Below, in pieces: positions 5,985 through 15,200 of a stretch of DNA of 21,784 bases. The notes beneath the pieces are model-generated. The model did no database searches. It was not told the DNA's origin and saw only the letters and a program-made list of their open reading frames with translations. Location: positions 1 to 21,784 of IMG/VR virus record IMGVR_UViG_3300046001_005814; one strand, given 5' to 3'. Origin of the DNA: a virus. Each line of letters opens with the position of its first letter. The first letter of the stretch is position 1. The translations under genes and the position numbers were made by a program.

Positions 5985-5989
5985 CTCCT
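5985..5989 (-). promoter_or_regulatory. Ribosome binding site in front of an ATA codon
   Basis: AGGAG on the minus strand, six bases before the ATA that aligns with the initiator Met of the collar paralogue. Position and spacing are those of a functional site, although no canonical start codon lies at the right distance. It points either to AUA initiation or to a start codon lost by mutation. Confidence 0.5.
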
Positions 5990-6004
5990 GGGGAATATGC
6001 GGAC

Positions 6005-9000
6005 CTAGCCACGGATGTTCGCCAGCTTCGGCGGAGAGACGCGCAGGGTGTAGGCCGCTGCTGACGATTGCTCGATCTCAAACCGGAGGGCCGAGGCCGA
6101 ACCCGCCCTACGGTAGTTGCTGCCGCCGGGGTTGAGGCTGACCCCGTTGACGAAGAACTCCGCCAGCGCGTTGGTGGTGTCGTTCGGGATGGTTTTCAGC
6201 ACGACTTGGAAGTCGTCGAACTGGTTGGTCGTCAGCGTATGGCTCGTCGCGGTCTTCGTCTCCGCGCTGCCATTCCAGTAGATGCCGTAGACCGTGCCGT
6301 TCTCGAAGATGAAGCCGACCCCGCCGCCCGTCAGCGCCCCGGTGTGGGCTGCGTTATAGCCCCGGTCCAGAGTCCAGATCGCGCGCATGATGCCCGTGGT
6401 GTTGGCCGTGACCGGCTTGACCCAGAAGCTGAACCCGCCCTCAAGCGCCAGCGGACGAGAGCCGTTTGCCCGTCCGAAATACGGGTTGGTCTCGTTGATG
6501 TAGGCCACGCCCTTGGAACCCGAGGTCGCACCGCAGGCCAGTGACATCGACTTGTCGGCGTTGACAGTGACAGATGCCGTGCCGGTGACGATGCCGCTCC
6601 ACGTCATGAAGCCCGTGTCGATGGCCGAGGTTGCCGCTTGAAGCGCCCGCATCCCTTCGGAGGTGATCGCGCCAGAACCAGCGGACCGGACGATGTCGCG
6701 CGAACTGGCGACCCCGCCAAGCAGATCAGCGACCAAGCCGTTCTGACCGGCCCAGATATTCCAGGCGGCGCGATAGGCAATGTCGTTCGTCGCCCAAGGG
6801 TGGGTGCCGTCGCCCGCCACGCCCTCGCGGGTCACTTCCGCCAGCCCGCCGGTTATGGCGATCAGGTCCGCCGTGATCCAGCCAAGGCGGGAAGCGCAAT
6901 AGCTGGAGCAGTAGTCCGTCCGCGTCGCCAGAGCGGTGTCATCGGATGCGTTGGTCGGATTGCCCGCGAGGATCACGGTTGGCTTGTAGGTCAGGCCCGC
7001 CGCCGTGATCGCCGCCTCAAGGATCGGGAGGAAGTTCTGGTAGGAGGCGATCTGGTCGTCCGAGCAAATCAGGATCACGTCCGGCTGCACGTTGGCGATG
7101 AACGGAGCCATGTAGGTCTGCGAGCCGGAGACCTCGTTGGCGAAGCTGTTGGAGGTTTCCGCAAAGCGCACGATGTTGATGGCCGAGCGGTCGCTGATCT
7201 CCAGCCAGCCGTTGAGCGCCTTGCCCGTGACCGAGCCGTGCGTGTTCGTCAGGCGATAGGTCCACTGGCCATAGGTCACGACCAGCTCAACCCACTCGAT
7301 GCCAGCCGCAGCGTTCAGGTCAACGATCAGGTCGGAGCCGGTGAGCGAGTGGCCCGATGCGATCTGCCCGACAGTCGGTGAGACCCAGCTTCCCGAGGCG
7401 ATGGCCGGGGCTGCGGAGGCGTTGGCGATCTCGATCTTGAACGTCGGCCCGCCAGACGCGCGGATCATCGGAATACGGATGCGGTTGCAGTACAGCGCGC
7501 CGCCGTCAGCGCCGCCCGCATAGGTGGCGATCTGACCGGGCGCGAGGCTTTGCGTCGAGCCGGTGTAGGCCGTCGAATAGTCGGTCTTGATGTTGCTGGT
7601 CGCGGTAGAGCGAGCGCCGGTCACAAACCGCGTCCCGCCAGCTCCGTCGTTGAATCCGCCCGCTTGGGTCGGATACATGACCGGACGATCTTTGAACCAG
7701 CCCGACAGGATGCGCGCCAATTGCTCCGGCCCGTTCTTGTAGTCGCGCTGGCCGAGGCTGTCGCCAATGGACAGAATCGTGCCCGACAGACGGGTGCCGT
7801 TCGCCCAATCGTCGCAAGCCTTGTGAATGTGGAAGCCGCGCGAGCGGGTGCCGGTGAGCTGCGGCGGAACGGTCAGCCGGCTCTTGTGGTCGGGCGTCAG
7901 GCTATAGTCATAGTAGACCGGAGTAGCGACCCCGCCTACGTCTTGGTAGATGGTGATGACACCTGAACTACTGGGAGGGACGGAGAAGTAACCGTCAGCA
8001 GGTGTGTTGGCGAGACCAGTAACGGTATCAGGCCACATATTTGCCAGGCCGGCGGCGGTGGCCGCAGCCGCTGTTGAAGCCGCTCGGTCCAGGCCGGTTT
8101 GGACCCTGTCCGCACCGGTGGCGACCCGGTCAAGACCAGTCTGAACCCGGTCCGCGGTCGTGGCGACCCGGTCAAGGCCGGTTTGGACCCGGTCCGCGGT
8201 CGTGGCGACCCGGTCAAGGCCGGTTTGGACCCTGTCAGCGGTGGTGACGACCCTGTCCGCGGCGGTCACGGCGGCATCGAGCCCGGTCTGGACCCGGTCC
8301 GCGGCGGTCACGGCGGCATCGAGCCCGGTCTGGACCCTGTCCGCGGCGGTCACGGCGGCATAATCCCCCGCCTCGGCAGCGGAGGCCTGTGAGGCAGCCA
8401 CGGCAGCGTCGAGCGCCGGAGGAGGGGACAGGGGCCTCGCGTAGCGGACCTGGATAGCCGTACCGTTGGGCGGGGCCGTCGCGAAGGTGATCGTCGTGCC
8501 AAGCCAGCTAAAGTCGACGCCCGCGACCTGGGTCACGCCGCTGATGGAGATGTCCAGGTTGGCCAGGACGCCGGGGTTGAAGTCGATCTCGAACTCGGTC
8601 TCGACGCCGTCGCCGTTGTAGACCTCGACGCGGGCGTCCGCGTAGCCGGAGACCGTGGCCAGGTCGGTCGGGTCGATGTTGACGAAACCGTCGGCGTCGG
8701 AGTTCCAGGCCAGGATCGAGTTGGGCACCGGGTCCGGCAGGGTGGCGCTGGCGGTCGAGCTGATGGGGAGCTTCAGCGAGCGGCCGACCTGTTCGATCAG
8801 CTGCTGCGCGATGATGGTGATCTTGTCGAAGGCGTCGTTGATGACGTTCGGGTAGAAGCCGCCGTTGTTGGTGAGCACGAGCGGTTGGAGCGCGGCCACG
8901 TCCGAAGTGATCGTCAGCCGCTCGCCCGTCGGCAGAGCCGCGAGCCGCGTGACCGAACCGCCCGGGTCGCTGTCCTGGTTGGCGTTCAGCGACACCGTGT

Positions 9001-9160
9001 AGTCGACGTCGAGCTCCAGGTCGCTCTCGACACCGAGCGCGCTGGTGTTGACGACGAGCAGATCGGCGGCGGTGAAGACCTTGAACGCGAACGGGAAAAC
9101 CGTCGTGGCGTCGTTGCCGAGAAACGGCCCGGCCTTGCGGGTGCTCGAAGAGATGGCCAA
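6005..9160 (-). CDS. Tail fibre with T7-type N-terminus, SGNH hydrolase and lectin-like tip
   Basis: A 1051-residue receptor-binding tail fibre. Residues 1 to about 150 match the T7 gp17-type N-terminal domain that docks to the tail (FPFAFKVF, DLELDVDYTV, RLTITSDV, LVLTNNGGFYPNVIN, DKITIIAQQLIEQVGRSLKL). Residues about 268-358 are a 14-residue repeat (AADRVQTGLD core), probably a coiled-coil shaft. An SGNH/GDSL hydrolase follows: block I ILSIGDS with Ser468 and block V GDGTHPW with Asp784 and His787, suggesting deacetylation or ester cleavage of host surface polysaccharide. The last 200 residues look like a concanavalin/LamG beta-sandwich (GGFSFWVKP, FDDFQVVLKT). The start is TTG at 9160, giving MAISSSTRKAG, with GGAG nine bases before; no ATG or GTG suits. 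It lies 62 bases after the giant gene. Confidence 0.92.
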   Translation of the reverse strand: MAISSSTRKAGPFLGNDATTVFPFAFKVFTAADLLVVNTSALGVESDLELDVDYTVSLNANQDSDPGGSVTRLAALPTGERLTITSDVAALQPLVLTNNGGFYPNVINDAFDKITIIAQQLIEQVGRSLKLPISSTASATLPDPVPNSILAWNSDADGFVNIDPTDLATVSGYADARVEVYNGDGVETEFEIDFNPGVLANLDISISGVTQVAGVDFSWLGTTITFATAPPNGTAIQVRYARPLSPPPALDAAVAASQASAAEAGDYAAVTAADRVQTGLDAAVTAADRVQTGLDAAVTAADRVVTTADRVQTGLDRVATTADRVQTGLDRVATTADRVQTGLDRVATGADRVQTGLDRAASTAAAATAAGLANMWPDTVTGLANTPADGYFSVPPSSSGVITIYQDVGGVATPVYYDYSLTPDHKSRLTVPPQLTGTRSRGFHIHKACDDWANGTRLSGTILSIGDSLGQRDYKNGPEQLARILSGWFKDRPVMYPTQAGGFNDGAGGTRFVTGARSTATSNIKTDYSTAYTGSTQSLAPGQIATYAGGADGGALYCNRIRIPMIRASGGPTFKIEIANASAAPAIASGSWVSPTVGQIASGHSLTGSDLIVDLNAAAGIEWVELVVTYGQWTYRLTNTHGSVTGKALNGWLEISDRSAINIVRFAETSNSFANEVSGSQTYMAPFIANVQPDVILICSDDQIASYQNFLPILEAAITAAGLTYKPTVILAGNPTNASDDTALATRTDYCSSYCASRLGWITADLIAITGGLAEVTREGVAGDGTHPWATNDIAYRAAWNIWAGQNGLVADLLGGVASSRDIVRSAGSGAITSEGMRALQAATSAIDTGFMTWSGIVTGTASVTVNADKSMSLACGATSGSKGVAYINETNPYFGRANGSRPLALEGGFSFWVKPVTANTTGIMRAIWTLDRGYNAAHTGALTGGGVGFIFENGTVYGIYWNGSAETKTATSHTLTTNQFDDFQVVLKTIPNDTTNALAEFFVNGVSLNPGGSNYRRAGSASALRFEIEQSSAAAYTLRVSPPKLANIRG
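8087..8359 (-). repeat. 42-bp tandem coding repeats in the fibre shaft
   Basis: About six and a half tandem copies of a 42-base unit inside the tail-fibre gene, encoding 14-residue repeats with an A-D-R-V-Q-T-G-L-D core. ADRV occurs seven times, six followed by QTGLD; the third copy is shortened. There are two subtypes, AAVTAADRVQTGLD in the first copies and RVATTADRVQTGLD in the later ones. Near-identical DNA between copies implies recent expansion and would let the shaft length change by recombination. Confidence 0.9.
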
Positions 9161-9169
9161 AGTTGAAAG

Positions 9170-9173
9170 CTCC
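9170..9173 (-). promoter_or_regulatory. Ribosome binding site deciding the TTG start of the tail fibre
   Basis: GGAG nine bases before the TTG at 9160-9158. No ATG or GTG is available in frame upstream of the conserved N-terminal domain, so this site fixes the TTG start. Confidence 0.6.
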
Positions 9174-9222
9174 GAAGGACGGGCGCGATCCTAGGGGCGG
9201 GACCGGGCCTTAGACATACCAA

Positions 9223-12200
9223 TCACTGGCGGCTCTCGGGTGACGGCGCGCCGGTCACCACGCCGCGCGCCGCGTCCACCGGGCCGGTCGGCTCGATGTC
9301 GCCTTGCGCGACGCCGACCCCATAGCCGACGGGCTTCGCCAGCGCGCCCGTCGGGGTGCCCGTGAGGATGCCCAGCAGGTTGAGCGTGTTGCGCACGTCG
9401 GCGCGGTTGAACTCTTCGCCTTCGACCAGGGCCTTGTAGGCCGCGGCCGGAACCGACAGTCCGCTCTCGATCACAGACACGGCCGGCGACATCGAGATGC
9501 GGTCGTCGTAGGGCATCTTGGTGAAGGCCCCCAACGCGGCGTTGCCCGCCTGCCCGACCACCGGCACGGCGGCCAGGGCGAACTTGGCCTGCGACGAGAA
9601 GAACCACGCGAACAGGTCGTCCATGTAGCCGTCGCCCTCTTCGTCTTCCCACCCGCCGCGCAGCGCCTTGGCGATGGCGTCGCCCAGCAGCGCCGGGATC
9701 GCGAAGCCCATCAGGTAGACGTAGAACAGCCGCCCCATGCCCTTCTTCAGGCCGACGCTGCGCGCCGTGATCTGGACCTCGGTCGCGTTGAGGTTGGCCA
9801 TCATGTTGAAGTAGCCGGCGAACTGCGTGAACACGCGCACGAACGGCGCGCCGGTCTCGAAACGAGAGACGTCCTCGGGGGCCATTGTGCCTTGCGTCTC
9901 GCGGATCACGCTGTCGGCAAACCGGATGGCGTCGCGGTCGTTCTCGCCCTTGGCCACGGCCTGGTTGTAGGCCGCGGTCCAGCTGACGACGTCCATCACG
10001 TTCTGGAGCGCCGACTGCATGAAGTAGGCGTGCCGCTTCAGGAAATCGACGGCCTCGTCTTTCTTGGACGGGTTCAGTTTGGTCAGCTGCGTGATGGTCT
10101 GGCGCGCCTCGAAGATGTCGGTGCTCATCCGGTTGGTGAGGAAGACCGACTGGCTGGCCGCCGCGTCCGACACGCCCCTCGGGTCGCGGACGTAGCGCCA
10201 CAGCGCGTCGCCCACGACCGCGGGCTTGACGCGCAGCATCACGTTCGAGAAGCCGGTGATCTGCTGCGCCGTGTTCACGACGTTGGCGAACATCAGTTGC
10301 ATGCCGACGCGGCTGCGCACGGCGCTGAAGAAGTTGTCGGCCGCCTTGCCGGCCTCGCCCTTGGACGGCGTCTCGACCAGCTGCTTGGCGGCGCGCTGCA
10401 GCCACGGCAGGAGCAAGTCGCTCTGGGCCGTCGGGTCGAAGGCCTGGAGCTTCTTGGAGAAGCCCCGGTCCTTGAGCAGCCGGGCGACGTCGCGCACGGG
10501 CGGGCCGAGGTGCGTGAACTTCAGCACCTTGTCGATGTGCATCGGCAGCAGGCGCAGGTCGAGCGCCAGTTCGCGGGTGTAGTCCTCGACGCGCGACTTG
10601 GTGAAGCCGTTGGATGCGGCCGGGAACATGGCGCTGTCACCGCCTTCGATGGCCTCCTGCTCGGCGCGGAGCACCGCGTCCTGCACCAGGAAGCCGTCGG
10701 TCAGCGCCGGGACGTAGCCGCCGCGCAGCTGGCCGAACGGGGTGTCGACCGGGTCGGCGCTGACCTCGTCGAAGTACCGGCCGTAGATCGCGTGGTGAGC
10801 GCGCTGCGCGCCGGGCTTCGTCTCTTCGAGCAAGTCCCACACGGCCTGGATGAAGGCCCAGTCCTTGGCGGCCAGGACGCCTTCGGTGTGGAGGCGGTCG
10901 ACAAACGACTGCCAGCGGGTGTCGTCGAGCGAGCCGTCCTCCAGCTTCTTGCCCCAGCCGCGGCCGAGCAGCAGCTTGGACTTGTTCGAGCCGTTGCCGG
11001 TGTGCAGCAGGGCATGGAACAGCTCGGACTTGCCGCCGAAGGTGTAGCCGATCTCCGGGGCCTTGATGTCGCCCGGCTTCAGCTCGGCGCGCATGTCGTC
11101 GAGCAGCGCGCGGAAGCGGCGGATATAGTCGCCGCTCTCGGCGCGATAGGTGTCGGCCGCCGCCGAGATCGGGTTCCAGATGAACCGGCGGAAGGGTCCT
11201 CGGTCGGCGGCATCGACACCGCGCGCCCAGCTTTCGACACGACGAAGCGCGGCGCGGGTGCCGAGCAGCCGGCGCACGATCTTATCCTTGTCGGTCGGTG
11301 CGCGGTCGAGGCCCGCCTGTTCCGGGATGCCGATCTCTTCGAGGCGCAGGCCCAGCTCTTCCGTGACCACGGCGCGGTCCATCAGTTTGCCGTCGATCTC
11401 GATCTGCTTGGTCCGGCGCGACAGCACCCAGAGCTGGTTGACGGTGTCGCGCAGCGCCTGGAACTGCTCATAGGTCAGGTCGACCACGGGCTTGGCGTCG
11501 CCGCGCGCGCCGTTCACGAAGGGCTCGATGTCGGCGTAGAGGGTCGGGTCGTATTGTGACAGGGCCTTCATGTAGCCCGCGGGATCGTTCTTGACACGGC
11601 CGACGCCGTAGGACGACAGGATCGCCCGGGCCGCGTTGACCAGGTCCATGTTGCGCGACTTCGAGATGCTGTCGTCCTTGGCGCTCACGATCCGCGTGAA
11701 CAGCCGCATCGTCTTCTCGACGTCCTTCTGGGCCTGCTGCACGGCGCGGCCGGTGTGCAGGTTGATGAGCTGGTTGCGCTTGGCCGTGGCGAAGGCGGGC
11801 AGGTCGTCGGCCTTCAGCGCCTTGTCGGCGGCCTTGGCGGCGCGGCCTTGGGCGGCGAGATACTGCGCCGGCCGCAGGCGCTTCAGCTCCAGCCGGTTGA
11901 CGACCTGGGCCGCGAACTCCTTGGCGGCGTTATTCAAGATCGACTTCTTGCCGATGGCCTTGTCGGCCATCGCCATTTCAGCGGCCACGAACTTTCCGCG
12001 CGCCTCGTTGGCGACGGCCTCGTTGGCCGCGCGCTCGATGTCCTGCGGCGACGACAGGTCGCCGTAGCGTTCGAGCATGCGCTGATCGGTCATGCCCTTG
12101 ATCTTGTCGGCGCTGTCCTCGCCGTTCACGAGGTCTTCGATCAGGGCTTCGCCGTTGGGGTAGCCGAACATCGAGGCGGCTATGTCGGGGTGCAGGCCGT

Positions 12201-15200
12201 CGGTGGCGACCTCCCCGTACTTGCCGCCGCGGCGCAGAGCTGTCCACGCGCCCTCTTCGCCGTAGAGCGCCTTGAGGGTGGAGAGGTCCAGTTTCGTCGG
12301 GCCTTCGACCGGCTCGCCGTTCTCGCCCAGGCCGCGGCGCAGGAACGCCCGCGCCCGGTTGACCGGCTCGGCCATGACTTCGGCGGTCACCTCGGCGCGG
12401 ATCGTCTTGCGCTGCTCTTCAGCTTCGCGCTGCAGCGACTTCACATAGCGATCCTTGGCACCCGAGGCCCAGCGCATGTCGCGCGCGGAGCGGGTCTCCA
12501 ACTGCTCGATGGCCTCGGCCGTGGCCTCGACGCCGAGCTTCTGGTACTCGGCCCACTCGGCCTCGGAGGCGAACTCGGGCTTGGTGGCGAAGGCCGGCGC
12601 GAGACCGCGGACCTGCTCCATCTCCTTGATCTCGGCCTCGCTGGCGAGCATCCGGTCCATGACCTGACGGACCTCGTCGGTCAGCTCGACGTCGAGGGCG
12701 GTCAGGGATTTGTAGACGTTCTTGAGCCAGGCCGAGAAGCGGCGGAACACGTCGCGCAGGGCCAGGCTCGGGGCGCGGCCCTCGAAGTGGTAGGCCTCGA
12801 AACCGCGCGCCCACTTCTCGTGGTAGGGGCGACGTTGCTCCAGCGACATGCCGTTCCACTGTGCCTGGGTCATGCCCGGCTCGAACCAGTTGAGCACAGT
12901 GCTCATGTCGTTGACGATGTCGGCCGGCGCGTCCGGCTGGTTGGCCATGTGCGCCGTGGCTTCGAGGAAGAAGTGCCCGGTCTCGTGGATGAAGGTCGAG
13001 AGGTCGGCGGCGCGCAGCAAGCTGATGACGCTCGGCGTCTGGCTGACGTCGGCTCCGAAGGCGATCTGGCCGCGGTTCCGCTGGAACAGGGCGAAGCCCG
13101 CGCGCGCGGCCTCGGCCAGTTGCGGCGTGATGGTGAAGCCGTTTTGGATGCCGAGTTCCTGCGGGGGGCGCTCGAACTCTTGCAAAGCATCGGCTGGCAC
13201 GTTGCCGTTGTAGAAATGCTCTACTTCGGATCGGTGTTCCGGCCCTTTGAAGTCCACAGGCTCAACCCGCGCCCCGTACTTCTTCAGCAGGTCGTTGGTC
13301 ACGTTGACCAGATTGCGCTCGTAGAAGAAGGAGCCGTCACCCCCGGTCTGGCCGCCATTCTGCTGGTTGCCGTTGATCCACGCGACCTTCTCGAAGCCGT
13401 TGTCGACAGCGTAGCGGATCATCCGCTTCATCACGAGAGCCGACCAGCTGGTGCGGAAGGGGGCGTCGGGGATGCCGGTCTCGCCGCTGGCGGCGTCGTA
13501 GGCCACGTCCGCTTCGATGGACGCAAGCTGCGCGTCTTCAAGCCGCTTGACGGCGGCCTGCATCGTCTCGGTTTTACCGATGCCGTTGGCGGCGTTGTAG
13601 ACCAGGAGCGACGCCTGCTGCGACGCGCGGGCGAACTCCTTGGCGGCGATCTGGCCCGTGATCGTGTTCAGCGCGCCGTTCAGTTTGGCGATGCGTTCGG
13701 CCAGAACAGCGTCGCCCTCGACGCCCAGCGCCGCCTTGGCTTTCTCTTGGGAGGCCTGAAGCCGCGAGAGCAGCACTTCGCCTTCGGCCACGACCTCTTC
13801 GGCAAACTCCACCCGAGCGGCGTCGCGCGCCTCGTAGGCGGCGGCGCGAGCAAGGCGGGCCTCTTCTTGTTTGATAGGGTCCGAGGGTTGTTGATACCCC
13901 TGATCCCTCCCCTTCTGGTGCCAGTCGCTCTGGACCTCTTCGAGGAACAGGACGCGGGCACCCGAGGCGTCGGTGCGCTCGGTGATGCGCGCGTGGGCGA
14001 CGACGTTCGGCGTGTCCCAATGGGTCGACGGGCCGTCGATACTCGGCAGGGTGAGCAGGATTTCGCGGTAGGTGTCGTCCGCGCCGGGGAGCTTGTAGGT
14101 GGAGAACTGCGCGGGCGAGCCATCGGCCCCCTCCGCGAAGGCCTCCGCGACAGCTTCCTGCCGCGACAGACCTTCTTCCATCAGCTGTTCAATGCGGGCG
14201 TCCAGCCGTGCGTCAGCGCCCGGTTCGCCCAGCACCACCTCCTCGACCCGGATGCCGCCGTTACGAAGATATGCGAGGACGGCCTCGCGGGTGATGTTGC
14301 CGCCAGTCGCGACATCAGAGACGAGATCGACCCGGTTCATATCGCCGCGCCAGACAGGCGCGCCCATGTCGAGCCAGTTCTCTAGCCCGGTCCAACCCAT
14401 TTCCTCCTTCTTCACCCCCGGCGTCTTGGCGAGCGTCGCCTTCCACTGTGCGGCCGGGGCCTTGGTCAGGGAGCTGGTCTCGACGGCGCGCTCCAGCGCC
14501 GAATAGAAGGGATCGGACTGGTAGAGGATGCGCGGGTCGGTGGGGTCGAAGGTGCCCCGATTGAAGACGGATTTGATCTGCTCGGGGCGGAAGGCGACGA
14601 AGTGTGTAGTGCCGGGACGCACCCCTTCCATCGACTTTCCGACCTTGCGCTGCGTGCCGAACTTCTGATCGACGGTGCGGTCGACAATGCCGTCGAAGCC
14701 GGCACGTTCCAACGCCGCGCGAACCATCTCATGCCCGGCCAGGCCGCCGAAGTCGCTGTCCGTGGCGTAGACGAACGCTCCGTCGGAACTCTTCGAGAGC
14801 AGCTCAAACGCCTGGGCCACCGTGACACCGTCGTTGTCGGCCGCGGCCTCGAACAGCTGCGCCGCCGCGGTTTCGGCATCCCCGTCATAGTAGCGCGGGT
14901 CAGACGCGACCTCACGGATAGCCTCGACGAAGTCTACGAGCGTGCCTTCCGGCTCGCCGTACTCTTCGGTTTCCTCGTCGAACGTCTGCTCAAAAGTCAA
15001 AACGGTTTCGTTCGGCCCACCCAACACGGCCGGGTTCTTGATGGCCAGGTAAACCGGCAACGTCATGCCGCCGTGTTCCACGGCAAGCTGCGCTCGCGCT
15101 TCGGCGATTACTTCAGGATCGTTGTATTCCCGGTCTGTGTCATTGGCGATACGCTCGGCGCGCTGGCCCAGACGCACCGTCAGGTCGGGGCCTTCGCCCG

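Noticed and set aside
8087-8359. Repeats as a CRISPR array
   Set aside because: The 42-base units are contiguous with no spacers and are in frame within the tail-fibre coding sequence.
9191-9217. Eight-codon minus-strand frame (MSKARSRP) between the giant and tail-fibre genes
   Set aside because: Too short, no convincing ribosome binding site, and no reason beyond an ATG and a stop.
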